Source of the DNA: JAKPQD01 sp029572965 | Lineage (GTDB): Bacteria; Bacteroidota; Bacteroidia; Bacteroidales; DTGW01 | Assembly: GCA_035374585.1 (NCBI GenBank) | Contig: DAOSPF010000004.1 | Location: forward strand, 17,326 to 81,325 | Length of the DNA: 64,000 bases | Direction: 5' to 3' | Part shown: positions 17,235 to 26,512 of the stretch, one piece after another | Layout: the number at the start of each line of letters is the position of its first letter | Numbering within the stretch: the stretch's first letter is position 1 | Program-made: the position numbers and the translations under genes | The notes under the pieces: generated by a model | What the model saw: the letters and a program-made list of their open reading frames with translations, nothing else | Database searches by the model: none | What the model was told of the DNA's origin: nothing

Positions 17235-19559
17235 TTATTTGTTGATAAAGTTATTTAAAGTGCCTAATAAAACGTCTATTTGAATAGGCTTAGTAATATA
17301 TCCGTCACAGCCAGCTTCTATAGCTTTTTCCATTTCATCGGCCATGGCAAATGCCGTCTGGGCAATTACCGGTAATTCGGGCCTAAGGCTTTTAATTTCT
17401 TTCATAGCTGTGTAACCGTCTTTAACAGGCATTTTACAATCTATCAGAACGATAGCAATGTTGGCATTATTACGCACAGCATCTACAGCTTCTTGACCAT
17501 TCTTGGCCCAAATGATATTTTCTGTCAATCCGTTCAGGATATATGACAAGTACAAATAATTATAATCCTCATCTTCAGCAATCAGAATGACTTTATCTTT
17601 GGGAAAAGCTATGTTTGTAATGTTTAAGTTATGTATAGAATTAGGAAGAGGTTTTTCGCTTGATTTGCCAGCAAAATATGGTATATTAAAGTAAAAACAA
17701 GCACCTTGTCCGGGTTCTGAATCAACCCACATAGAACCACCTAATAAACGTGTAAGGTTTGAAGATATTGCCAGCCCAAGCCCGGTTCCTTTTTGGTTGA
17801 TAAAAAAGTTGCTATCTATCACCTGCCCAAAACGCTCGAAAATAATTTTCTGTTTATCTTTTGGAATGCCAATACCTGTATCTTTTACATGAAACTGAAT
17901 AGTTTTGTTTTCAAGAAATTCATAACCAAACTCAATAGACCCCTTGAAAGTAAATTTTAAGGCATTGCCTATCAGGTTAGAAATAATCTGGCGCAGGCGG
18001 AAAGGGTCTGTTACAATATTGCAATCTTCATTGGGCAGGCTTTTGGTACAAATAAGCTTTATTTCGTTTTTATTTTCTTTAATGCGGCTGGCCTCAAATG
18101 ACTCAAATATTTCATCCATCAGGTTATTGAGGTTGCAATCCAACATCCTGATTTTAATCTGTCCGGCTTCAATCTTAGAAATATCAATAATATCGTCAAT
18201 AAGATTGAGTAAAGTATTGCCACAGCTTGTAATATGGTTCAAAAACTCTTCTCGTTCAATATCGGTGAGGTCAGGGTTGCGCAGCAAATTAGAAAAACCA
18301 ATGATCCCGTTCATTGGGGTACGTATTTCGTGGCTCATATTGGCCAAAAAAGCAGTTTTCAGCATATCTGACTCTTCGGCCTTTTCTTTTGCTTTCCGAA
18401 GTCGCTCTTCGGCAAGCCTTTTCTCTGTAATATCAATAGACATACCTACTATACCGATGATGTTTCCTTCGCGGTCTTTTACCGGAATTTTGGTAGCTTC
18501 TACCCAAATGGTATTGTTTTCAGCGTCTTTTAACAGCTCAAGTTTGCTAATCATGGGTTTGCCAGAGTTCAACAACTCCTGCTCGTCCTGAAAAGCTGTT
18601 TCTGCTACTGTTTGTGGGAAAAAGTCAAAGTCAGTTTTCCCAATGGCTTCATTTGCATCCTCAACACCCAAAAGTTTTGCCTGCGCTTTGTTTATTTTGG
18701 TAAAATGCCCCTGGGGATCTTTGAGATATATGGTGTAAGGGATGTTGTCCATCAATACCTGCAAGAAATTTCGTTCTTGCTCAAGCATCGAATTGACTTT
18801 TCGCTTTTCTGAAATATCGCGTGAAATACCTATCAATCCTTCAATCTTGCCATTTTCGTTAAAAATTGGGCTTTTTGAAGTAGAATACCAACGGCTTGTA
18901 CCATCTGGCTGTGTAAGCAATTCTTCCTTACCTAATATAGACTGCCCTGTTTCAATGACTTTTTTATCGTCAATGTCTTGTTCTTTGGCATAAGCCTCAG
19001 AATAAAAATCTGCATCTGTTTTTCCGTGGGCCATTTGAGTCTCATCAAGCCCCATATTAAGAGCTTTTGCCTTGTTTATACGAACATATCTCCCTGAGGT
19101 GTCTTTAAAATAAATTAAATCAGGGCTATTGTCCATCAAAGAGTGCATCAGGTCACGTTCATGTTTGAGCGAGTTGAGCGTTTCTATATTATCGCTGATA
19201 TTTCGCTCAAAGCCAAAGGTGCCAATAACTTCTCCTTCTGAGTTGATGATAGGCGATTTGACCGTTGCATACCAGCCATTCTCTCTTCGGGTTTGAAAAT
19301 GTATAGTTTGTTTTTTTTCAATAACCTTTAAGTCTTCCTGGTGAAAAGTATTTGCAATTTCGTATGGTAAAAAGTCAAATACGGTTTTGCCCACCATATT
19401 TGCTTTTGAAATACCTGCTATATCCTCATAAATGGTATTAGCATAGATGAACTTGCCATCTTTATCTTTGAGCCATGCCGCAAATGGAATACTATCGAGT
19501 ATTGCATTACGTTCGACCAGTAGCCTGGTATTTTCGTCGTTAGTGTTGTGTGATTGCAT
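17235..19559 (-). CDS. cytosolic triple-PAS hybrid histidine kinase/receiver
   Basis: 774 residues with no membrane segment, so it senses inside the cell. PAS domains lie at about 12-128, 132-255 and 258-382; each ends in a PAC-type segment (VIGTFGFERNISD, EGLIGISRDISE, IIGIVGMSIDITE). HisKA has the phospho-acceptor His at 410 in FLANMSHEIRTPMNG. The ATPase domain shows N-box LRQIISNLIGNALKFT, G1 VKDTGIGIPKDKQ and G2 GTGLGLAIS (about 521-600). The receiver (about 655-774) has acidic DED, phospho-Asp 707 (LIDCKMPVKDG) and Lys 757 (YITKPI). No DNA-binding output is present, so it must pass phosphate on or act by protein contact. It heads an operon with WcaF-like and GT2 genes, suggesting control of polysaccharide modification. 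Confidence 0.93.
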   Translation of the reverse strand: MQSHNTNDENTRLLVERNAILDSIPFAAWLKDKDGKFIYANTIYEDIAGISKANMVGKTVFDFLPYEIANTFHQEDLKVIEKKQTIHFQTRRENGWYATVKSPIINSEGEVIGTFGFERNISDNIETLNSLKHERDLMHSLMDNSPDLIYFKDTSGRYVRINKAKALNMGLDETQMAHGKTDADFYSEAYAKEQDIDDKKVIETGQSILGKEELLTQPDGTSRWYSTSKSPIFNENGKIEGLIGISRDISEKRKVNSMLEQERNFLQVLMDNIPYTIYLKDPQGHFTKINKAQAKLLGVEDANEAIGKTDFDFFPQTVAETAFQDEQELLNSGKPMISKLELLKDAENNTIWVEATKIPVKDREGNIIGIVGMSIDITEKRLAEERLRKAKEKAEESDMLKTAFLANMSHEIRTPMNGIIGFSNLLRNPDLTDIEREEFLNHITSCGNTLLNLIDDIIDISKIEAGQIKIRMLDCNLNNLMDEIFESFEASRIKENKNEIKLICTKSLPNEDCNIVTDPFRLRQIISNLIGNALKFTFKGSIEFGYEFLENKTIQFHVKDTGIGIPKDKQKIIFERFGQVIDSNFFINQKGTGLGLAISSNLTRLLGGSMWVDSEPGQGACFYFNIPYFAGKSSEKPLPNSIHNLNITNIAFPKDKVILIAEDEDYNYLYLSYILNGLTENIIWAKNGQEAVDAVRNNANIAIVLIDCKMPVKDGYTAMKEIKSLRPELPVIAQTAFAMADEMEKAIEAGCDGYITKPIQIDVLLGTLNNFINK

Positions 19560-19641
19560 AGTTAATGCAAAACGTTACAGATTTGAAATCCGCCTTAAAG
19601 ATATAATTTATGTAGTTTAATAACCAAAAAGAAAAAGAAAA

Positions 19642-19678
19642 AGTGCTGTTAATAGCATTTAAACTATTTAACAGCACT
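19642..19678 (-). terminator. intrinsic terminator of the ROK kinase gene
   Basis: AGTGCTGTTAA (19642-19652) pairs perfectly with TTAACAGCACT (19668-19678). Read on the minus strand, the stem is followed by a long T-rich run (TTTTTCTTTTTC). It lies 44 nt downstream of the ROK stop codon. Confidence 0.85.
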
Positions 19679-19721
19679 CTACAACTATTTAACGTTTATA
19701 ATAGTAAAAACCATCCATAGG

Positions 19722-20690
19722 TCAATTTTGTTCAATTTCTTTCCAAATAAGAGCGCCAGCCCCTAAAATTGCTGCATTAATTTCTCCCATTTCAGAAAGC
19801 AACACTTTTATTTTATTCCGGTAGATGGGCAGCAAATGTTTCTCAAGGCTTTGTTGGGTAGGTTTAAGAATCAAATCTCCTGCCTTGGCAAGCCCTCCAA
19901 AAAGGAATATTGCTTCTGGGCTTGTATGTGCAACCGAATCAGCAAGTTTTTGGCCTAAAAGTTCTCCGGTATATTCAAAAGCTTCTTTGGCAATAACATC
20001 ACCTTTAGTAGCTGCTTCTGCAATTTTATCTGATGTAAGCTCATTAAAACTGATGTCGCGCAAAGGGCTATTCTCCATACTTTCAGATAGTATTTCAAAA
20101 ACTGTACGCCTGATACCTGTAGCCGAAGCATAAGTTTCAAGGCATCCGCGACGCCCACAGCCACACTGGCGTCCATTATGACGGACTATAGTGTGCCCAA
20201 GCTCTCCGGCAAAGCCATCATGGCCGTATATAAGCTTCCCGTTACTTACCAAACCACTTCCTAATCCGGTCCCAAGAGTTATGACAATGAAATCTTTCAT
20301 AAAACGGGCACCGCCATACACCATCTCTCCAATGGCTGCAGCGTTTGCATCATTTGTAAGGGCAACAGGTACCTCAAAATGAGATTTGAAAAGCTTTGCC
20401 AAAGGAACAATGCCTTTCCATTTAAGGTTAGCGGCATGTTCAATAGTGCCTTTGTAATAATTGCCATTGGGCACACCAATTCCAATGCCTTTCAATTGCA
20501 GGTCTGGCTGAGACGTAAGGTTTTCTTTGATTAATTTTGAAAGTTCATTAACAAAGTTCTCTATATTTCGGTCAGAATTGGTCGGGACGCTGCCTTCGCA
20601 ATAGCAGTTCCCTTTTTTATCCACTAAGCCAAACTTAGTATTGGTTCCGCCTATGTCAATCCCGGCAACGACTTCAATTATATTTTCCAT
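19722..20690 (-). CDS. ROK-family sugar kinase (glucokinase-like)
   Basis: Phosphorylates a hexose with ATP in the cytosol, feeding glycolysis or nucleotide-sugar synthesis. The 322-residue protein has phosphate-1 motif AGIDIGGTNTKFGLVD, catalytic Asp in TNDANAAAIGEMVYG, phosphate-2 ITLGTGLGSGLV, the ROK zinc cluster GHTIVRHNGRQCGCGRRGCLE (one His, three Cys), and LFGGLAKAGD near the C-terminus. There is no N-terminal helix-turn-helix, so it is a kinase and not a NagC/XylR-type repressor. It has its own -7 promoter box and terminator. Glucose is the likeliest substrate but is not proven. Confidence 0.88.
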   Translation of the reverse strand: MENIIEVVAGIDIGGTNTKFGLVDKKGNCYCEGSVPTNSDRNIENFVNELSKLIKENLTSQPDLQLKGIGIGVPNGNYYKGTIEHAANLKWKGIVPLAKLFKSHFEVPVALTNDANAAAIGEMVYGGARFMKDFIVITLGTGLGSGLVSNGKLIYGHDGFAGELGHTIVRHNGRQCGCGRRGCLETYASATGIRRTVFEILSESMENSPLRDISFNELTSDKIAEAATKGDVIAKEAFEYTGELLGQKLADSVAHTSPEAIFLFGGLAKAGDLILKPTQQSLEKHLLPIYRNKIKVLLSEMGEINAAILGAGALIWKEIEQN

Positions 20691-20727
20691 TATTATTTTT
20701 TTTAAGAGGTTGATTGTTTGTGGTGGG

Positions 20728-20735
20728 CAAAATTA
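20728..20735 (-). promoter_or_regulatory. -7 promoter element (TAATTTTG) of the ROK kinase gene
   Basis: On the minus strand TAATTTTG matches the TAnnTTTG consensus, 37 nt upstream of the start. Confidence 0.45.
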
Positions 20736-20843
20736 TAATTTTAAAATCATTCGACCATAGTTTTTTACTCATGTAGTATTTAAATCGTGTGTGAGATAAA
20801 GATCTAAAAATCAGGATAATCAGCATGGTTTTAGACAAAGCTG

Positions 20844-22394
20844 CTAAAAATCATAATACTTATTTATCAGGTTTGTTTTAAAAGTGAAGTAGAAAAACAG
20901 GTTGCTTCGGTTTTGGTAGCTTGCCTCTCTTTTCATAATACCCAACTCCAAACGCCTGTTTGTATAAGGATTTAACACATACGATAGAGAAAGTGTAAAG
21001 TATTTCAAATCATTATAAGCACTTTGTCCCGGCAACACTTTTATTTCCTTTTCTCCATAATTTTTATTGCCATAAGAACCCCAATTATATAGAGCATTGA
21101 CAAATATTCTTTTATGTCGATAAGCCGCAATAATAATGTTTTCAGAAAAATTATTACCCCAAGCATGTGCTAAAGACTGCATGTGATGGGTATAATTCAA
21201 CAAGGTATCTTCGTTTAGCCCCAATTTATTACCAGCTTTGTTATGCTCATATTGCAATACAAGATTTCTTAGGGTAAAAGCATTGTAATATTTTACACCA
21301 CCCTGCCATCCGGTATTTGCAGCCTTAAACCCATTATCCTTAATATTGCTGGCCGCTAATTGACCGTAGCATGTTAATGTATTAAAAATATTGACTTTCA
21401 TGTCAAATGTCAATAATGAACTGCTTTTTTCATTCTGAGAGGCTGTATTTACAAACATTACAGGATTGACAGCTTCCCAGGCGAAGTCTATATTTGACCT
21501 TTTATTTGGGTAATGATATATGTTGTATTCAAAAACAGACAAATGAATATCTTGCGAGGCAAGAAAAGACAATATATGCATTGAAGATAACTTTCTTTCC
21601 CATACACCAAACGAAGTTTTAGGAATAGAGTCGCCCATAAGCACCAATAATGATTGGGTATATTTAAATTTCCCTACTGACAGAGTATATAATGCATAAG
21701 GATAATTAAAAGCATTATCGGTCAACAACAACGAGCGATAGCCATTTCCAACGAACATTTTGTCTGTACCAATAGAAAACAAAAGCTTTTTCGAAACAAA
21801 CCATGCAATCCTCCCTGAAGCCAAGCCATAATCAAAGCCAGTATCATATTTTCTTGCCCTTCCTTGACCGGATACAGCATTAGTAGCTTTAAAACGTTCA
21901 TACAAATAAGGTAAAAATGTAGCCTGGCTTTCATAAACGTTTGCCTCGAAAAAAAGGCTACTATTGACATTGCCCCAAACCCTTACCCCTCTGGTGTTTG
22001 TTGTATAGTTTTCATTTGTATTTATTTCACGGCTTAATGCAAAATCAAATAAGGGGTCAGCATATATTTTAACTCCGACAGTATCATATTTGACAATACT
22101 TTCATCAAACAACTTCTTCCCTGCATAGCGTTTATGAGGCTTTGCATCATAACCAGAAAAGAGTACCTTTTCATCAATATCTTTTTTGCAAGTGTCAAAA
22201 ACAAAAGGCCTGATGAAGGTATAGCTTGTTTGGTTATTACTTACCGCACCATTCTCATAACTGAGCCAATAATCATTATTAAGGGGCAATACAGCCTGGC
22301 CTTGCATGTCAATATTCTGGCAGCATACTCCCAACATTAGCAATGCCCTTGACATCAAACGACAAAAGATTCTATGTTTTACTAATTTAATCAT
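20844..22394 (-). CDS. Wzi/RemB-like outer-membrane protein, downstream paralogue
   Basis: 516 residues with a signal peptide (ending about DMQGQA) and a long beta-rich body. The diagnostic segment is GTDKMFVGNGYRSLLLTDNAFNYPYALY, the conserved loop of the capsule-assembly Wzi / gliding RemB-like group, and RLELGIMKR strands precede a final barrel strand. It is predicted to be an outer-membrane barrel that binds surface polysaccharide or aids its display. Its ATG overlaps the stop of the next-upstream paralogue by four bases (ATGA), so the two are translated together. The protein is Bacteroidota-typical; whether its role is capsule attachment or motility cannot be decided. Confidence 0.7.
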   Translation of the reverse strand: MIKLVKHRIFCRLMSRALLMLGVCCQNIDMQGQAVLPLNNDYWLSYENGAVSNNQTSYTFIRPFVFDTCKKDIDEKVLFSGYDAKPHKRYAGKKLFDESIVKYDTVGVKIYADPLFDFALSREINTNENYTTNTRGVRVWGNVNSSLFFEANVYESQATFLPYLYERFKATNAVSGQGRARKYDTGFDYGLASGRIAWFVSKKLLFSIGTDKMFVGNGYRSLLLTDNAFNYPYALYTLSVGKFKYTQSLLVLMGDSIPKTSFGVWERKLSSMHILSFLASQDIHLSVFEYNIYHYPNKRSNIDFAWEAVNPVMFVNTASQNEKSSSLLTFDMKVNIFNTLTCYGQLAASNIKDNGFKAANTGWQGGVKYYNAFTLRNLVLQYEHNKAGNKLGLNEDTLLNYTHHMQSLAHAWGNNFSENIIIAAYRHKRIFVNALYNWGSYGNKNYGEKEIKVLPGQSAYNDLKYFTLSLSYVLNPYTNRRLELGIMKREASYQNRSNLFFYFTFKTNLINKYYDF

Positions 22395-23899
22395 GGCAAA
22401 ACAATATCCCTTTCGTTATTAAATATGGCAGTACTTAAACCAATGTTAAAAAATACATCTTTGGAGGAAAATGATCCTTTGCTGTATATACCCATAACAG
22501 AGTATAAAGAAAAATGCTTGTTTTTATCTAACCATTTACCAAACCTTAGCTCTGACCACTTCAATATTTCTTTTTGCCCCTGCCAAAGCTTTACATTATA
22601 ATCATTTTTTCTATTACGCAGATTGTATGACTTATAAATATCTTGGCCCAAATTAACAATAGATGTATCAAGACCGACTTTTGCTAAAACAATTTTAGTC
22701 ATCATATACCACGAATGATTTGAATACCTGAAGATGCCAACACCTTCGGCGAAGTTTGCCCCCAAAGGATGGGCAAGAGAACCATATAATGTCCCGTAAT
22801 TCAATGTTGTTGAGGTATGCGAATAGGTGTAAGGTCTGGCCATATTAATTTCTGTCAATAAAGAAACTTGATGTTCTCCATAAGCCTTGCTAGTCCTGAA
22901 ACCAAACTGCATTGCATATTTGTTGCCCCACCAGCCTGAGTTTTTGAGCAATTCTTTTACCATCAAATCGTCAAGGTAAAGTTGTCCGTACAGATAACTT
23001 CTTTTACCTAACCTTAATGATGCATTGCCTCCAATATTGGCATTATCCGGCGAATGGATGGAATATTCAATTGGCCTGAAAAAGATTACAGGGTTCAAAT
23101 AAGCCGGGTCAATCCCGCGAACTGTATTGGCATCACTTCCCCACCAAATAACCGACTCGTAAAACCCGATACTCAACCTCCTGGTAAGGTTTATGTCCAA
23201 ATAATGAAAAACGCCATATTTATCTGTAAAACCATTGTCGCTAATGTCATTCAAATAAGCCCACATGATAAAATAGTTCACGCGCCACGATTGAAAGTTG
23301 ATTTTCACAAATGGGTATGGTGCCGAATTCTCAGACAGAAGTACTGAACGATAGCCATTACCCACAAAATTTCTATCGTATCCGGCCTGAAACAAAAAAT
23401 GGTTACCGGGTTTGTAGTTTATACTCCCTGTTATTGCCGGGAAAAAATAAATTTTTTCGCTTTGTGAAAACCATTTTCCGCAGTATGGCAATACTTTAAG
23501 CGTGTCAAAACCATTTGTGCCTTTTTCAAAATATTGCCCCCCCGCCATAATGCTGGCTTTAATAGAAAATTTACCAGATGGTTTATACCTTATAGAAGCT
23601 CCTTCGACAAAAAGCATTTGTTTCCCAAAGTCTCCAGAATATCTGAATCCAGTTTCTGTTTCAGGGCGGATTGAAATCTTCCCGGTTGACGTTATGAAAC
23701 TGTTTTGAACTACAGAAGTATCAAATCTTTCATCAGAATAAACCCACGGTTTAACGGAAGTGTGAAAATCAGAATCGACAAACAACGCATTTTCAGCATA
23801 TAAATATAAAACAGAATTAACAGGAATTGTACTTCCCTGACCAGAAAGGGCTTGTATCAGGATAAGAACGTATAATATTAAAAATACAAATCCTTTCAC
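22391..23899 (-). CDS. Wzi/RemB-like outer-membrane protein, upstream paralogue
   Basis: 502 residues. The signal peptide ends near ALSGQG, and the body contains AGYDRNFVGNGYRSVLLSENSAPYPFVKIN, the same conserved loop as in the paralogue downstream. Both also share a N-terminal pattern of opening strand, KPWVYSD or RPFVFD, then a mature beta-rich region. The gene starts 4 nt after wecA ends and overlaps the paralogue, so wecA and the two barrels form a three-gene operon. A heterodimer or two-step surface assembly is conceivable (inference). Confidence 0.7.
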   Translation of the reverse strand: MKGFVFLILYVLILIQALSGQGSTIPVNSVLYLYAENALFVDSDFHTSVKPWVYSDERFDTSVVQNSFITSTGKISIRPETETGFRYSGDFGKQMLFVEGASIRYKPSGKFSIKASIMAGGQYFEKGTNGFDTLKVLPYCGKWFSQSEKIYFFPAITGSINYKPGNHFLFQAGYDRNFVGNGYRSVLLSENSAPYPFVKINFQSWRVNYFIMWAYLNDISDNGFTDKYGVFHYLDINLTRRLSIGFYESVIWWGSDANTVRGIDPAYLNPVIFFRPIEYSIHSPDNANIGGNASLRLGKRSYLYGQLYLDDLMVKELLKNSGWWGNKYAMQFGFRTSKAYGEHQVSLLTEINMARPYTYSHTSTTLNYGTLYGSLAHPLGANFAEGVGIFRYSNHSWYMMTKIVLAKVGLDTSIVNLGQDIYKSYNLRNRKNDYNVKLWQGQKEILKWSELRFGKWLDKNKHFSLYSVMGIYSKGSFSSKDVFFNIGLSTAIFNNERDIVLP

Positions 23900-23903
23900 A
23901 TGC

Positions 23904-24983
23904 TCAATGTATATTTTTCAGCCTTCTTTGTCTGATAAAAAAGATGGTTTCAGGCATAACAGAAAACACCAAAGCCATAATAACTATTAACAATAAGAGG
24001 TCTATCATTCCCCAATCATTTAAAAGGAATACAGTAATGATGATAATCAGGTTAGCCCCAAGGATTAACAATGTTGACTTCAAATGCGTAAGGCCAATAA
24101 ATAACAACTTATGATGAACGTGGTTCCTGTCTGCACGGAATGGCGAATGCCCTTTCAATATACGAATAATAAAGACCCTCATGGTATCAAACAATGGCAC
24201 TATAAGTATGCCAAAAGCAACTGATGGCGCAGCATGGATATAAAATGGGGTATTAACATCAATATTTACTTCGCAAAACTTAACGGCAAACACTGCCATA
24301 AAAAGACCTATCATCAGTGAGCCGGTATCGCCCATGAAAATTTTGTTATTCCGCCCAAATACATTGAAATAAAAGAACGAAATAAGCGAACCAAAGACGG
24401 CAATAGCAACTATGGCATATTCATATTCTCCGCTAAGGAAAAACCAAGTCCCAAAAGCTACCGAAGCTAACACCCCAACTCCAGAAGCCAATCCGTCAAT
24501 ACCATCAATAAGGTTCACCCCGTTTATAATTACAATAAACACAAACAAGGTTAGTATAACGCTAAACCAGTAAGGAATAATCTGATAGCCCAGGAAACCA
24601 TGTAAAGAGGTAAACCTAAAATCGCCCATGATAATAATTATCAGCGAAGCTATGATTTGCCCCATCAGCTTTTTTGTCGGGGCTATTATCAGGATATCAT
24701 CTTTTATCCCTATAAAAAATAAAATCACTGAAGCAATAACAATGTATTGAAATTCAGGTACTATACTAAATCTGATAAACAACAGACCAGATATGATAAT
24801 GCCTGCATAAATAGCAATACCACCTAAAGTAGGGACAATTTTTTTATGAGCTTTGCGTCTGCCTGGCTCATCGTTAAGGTTCTTAATCCTGGCTACATTA
24901 ACAATAGTGGGTATAGATGTCATTACTATAACAATTGCAGTAATAAAAGCTAATACCAATGATAAAGGGTTTGAGAAATACAT
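23904..24983 (-). CDS. WecA/TagO-type polyprenyl-phosphate HexNAc-1-phosphate transferase
   Basis: Starts surface-polysaccharide synthesis by moving a sugar-1-phosphate from UDP-sugar to undecaprenyl phosphate at the inner membrane. The protein has 359 residues and about 10-11 hydrophobic helices. Conserved cytoplasmic loops are NDEPGRRKAHKKIVPTLGG, GVNLIDGIDGLASGVG with the Asp residues, GRNNKIFMGDTGSLMIG (Mg-binding Asp), and HSPFRADRNHVHHKLLFIG, the HxxDxxHxHH-like substrate loop of WecA-type enzymes. That last loop separates it from MraY. GlcNAc or another HexNAc is the likely sugar. Confidence 0.88.
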   Translation of the reverse strand: MYFSNPLSLVLAFITAIVIVMTSIPTIVNVARIKNLNDEPGRRKAHKKIVPTLGGIAIYAGIIISGLLFIRFSIVPEFQYIVIASVILFFIGIKDDILIIAPTKKLMGQIIASLIIIIMGDFRFTSLHGFLGYQIIPYWFSVILTLFVFIVIINGVNLIDGIDGLASGVGVLASVAFGTWFFLSGEYEYAIVAIAVFGSLISFFYFNVFGRNNKIFMGDTGSLMIGLFMAVFAVKFCEVNIDVNTPFYIHAAPSVAFGILIVPLFDTMRVFIIRILKGHSPFRADRNHVHHKLLFIGLTHLKSTLLILGANLIIIITVFLLNDWGMIDLLLLIVIMALVFSVMPETIFFIRQRRLKNIH

Positions 24984-25003
24984 TTCTTTAGGTTTTCTGT
25001 CAA

Positions 25004-25011
25004 CAAAGTTA
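25004..25011 (-). promoter_or_regulatory. -7 promoter element (TAACTTTG) of the wecA-wzi-wzi operon
   Basis: TAACTTTG on the minus strand fits TAnnTTTG, 20 nt before the wecA-type start codon at 24983. It separates this operon from the GH1 gene upstream. Confidence 0.5.
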
Positions 25012-25061
25012 GATAAAAATAAATACTATTGGTTTATCAACCCAATTATTTAATTTTTTCT

Positions 25062-26504
25062 TTACTTATTCTCTAAAAAAGAAGTAAACCATTTTCCAGA
25101 GTCCTTTATAATCCGGCTTTGCGTGTCATAGTCAACATACACTAACCCAAAACGCGGACGATAGCCCTCGGCCCATTCAAAATTATCTGTAAATGACCAG
25201 GCAAACATGCCATCAACCTTTACTCCTTCATACTTTGCTTTTAACAACCAGTACAAATGTTCTTTATAAAATTTTACACGTTGGGCATCATTTATGGCAG
25301 TTCCCTGAACTTTATCAGGAAAAGCAGCACCGGTTTCCGAAACCAACAAGCTTTTTACCGGGTATTGCGAAAACTGTTTCAGGATTTTGTACAAGCCTTC
25401 GGGATGCACTTCCCAATTCATTTCAGTAATTTCGTTGCCCAATTTCTGAGGCGAAACCCGGGTTGATTGCAGTATAGGAATTGCCCTGTTCCCGTTTACT
25501 ACAACCCTGAAATAATATTGCAGCCCCCAGAAGTCATAATCAAAGGAGAGGTGTTTCTCATCATCTGCCTGCATATATTTGTCTATTCTGTGAAGAATCG
25601 AAGCGTCAGAATATGGATATCCCTTCCCTAAAAGAGGTTCAACAAACATTCGGTTCATAATGGCATCCAGACGACGGGCAGCCCGGATATCACTCTTTGA
25701 ATTCGGGTCTTGGGGCTCAATTGGCGAGCATGATATTGCAGTACCAATGTTGGCATTTGGCAAACATTCACGAAGTACTTTACCTCCTAAAGACTGGGCA
25801 AGGGCTGCATGATGTGCCGCATGAAAAAAGTTGTTTAAACCAATCTCTCCGGGAGCATGAATACCTATACCATATCCAAATAACGAAAAACTGAGCGGTT
25901 CGTTTAGCACAATCCAGTTTTTTACCCTATCACCAAAAGCGTCAGCACAAACCTTAACATAATCACAAAAAGCATAGACAGTATCACGGTTTCGCCAACC
26001 ACCTTTGTTTTGCAATGCTTGAGGGAGATCCCAATGATACAATGTTACCCAAGGTTCAATGCCGTTTTCAATACATGCATCAATAACACGGTTATAAAAA
26101 TCAATGCCTTTAACATTTATTTCACCCGTACCTTTTGGAAAAATGCGAGGCCAGGAAATCGAAAACCTCAACGCCCCAAAATTCATTGATTTTAAAAGAG
26201 CTATATCTTTTTTGTAATGGTGATAAAAATCGCAGGAGGTATTTGCATTGGTATGGTCTTTAATGTTGCTGGTATCATTGGCAAAGGTATCCCATACAGA
26301 AATGCCTTTCCCGTCTGCATCCCATGCCCCTTCGCATTGATATGATGCACAGGCAACTCCCCATGTAAATCTGCCAAAATCGGCAGCACTCATCTCTTTT
26401 ATCTCTGCTTTAGAAAAATAAGCGCTTAACTCTCTGTGAAAAATAAAAGGCAATGATAATGAACCTAATAATTTTAAGGCATCGCGACGTGATATCTTTT
26501 GCAT
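25062..26504 (-). CDS. GH1 glycosidase (beta-glucosidase-like) with Tat-like signal
   Basis: 480 residues. The N-terminus MQKISRRDALKLLGSLSLPF has a twin-arginine SRRDALKLL motif, so export as a folded protein by Tat is likely. The GH1 barrel has FTWGVACASYQCEGAWDADGKG, catalytic acid/base Glu 202 in WIVLNEPLSF, nucleophile Glu 390 in LLVSETGAAF, and SFTDNFEWAEGY near the C-terminus. The nucleophile context is SETGA where TENG is usual, but the Glu is kept. It is retaining and probably hydrolyses a beta-glycoside. It starts 8 nt after the flippase gene, so it is in the same operon and may trim or recycle the glycan exported there (inference). Confidence 0.88.
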   Translation of the reverse strand: MQKISRRDALKLLGSLSLPFIFHRELSAYFSKAEIKEMSAADFGRFTWGVACASYQCEGAWDADGKGISVWDTFANDTSNIKDHTNANTSCDFYHHYKKDIALLKSMNFGALRFSISWPRIFPKGTGEINVKGIDFYNRVIDACIENGIEPWVTLYHWDLPQALQNKGGWRNRDTVYAFCDYVKVCADAFGDRVKNWIVLNEPLSFSLFGYGIGIHAPGEIGLNNFFHAAHHAALAQSLGGKVLRECLPNANIGTAISCSPIEPQDPNSKSDIRAARRLDAIMNRMFVEPLLGKGYPYSDASILHRIDKYMQADDEKHLSFDYDFWGLQYYFRVVVNGNRAIPILQSTRVSPQKLGNEITEMNWEVHPEGLYKILKQFSQYPVKSLLVSETGAAFPDKVQGTAINDAQRVKFYKEHLYWLLKAKYEGVKVDGMFAWSFTDNFEWAEGYRPRFGLVYVDYDTQSRIIKDSGKWFTSFLENK

Positions 26505-26512
26505 CTTTGTAT

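Noticed and set aside
17944..18591. 215-codon plus-strand frame
   Set aside because: Antisense shadow of the triple-PAS kinase gene; low-complexity Ser/Ile/Arg composition.
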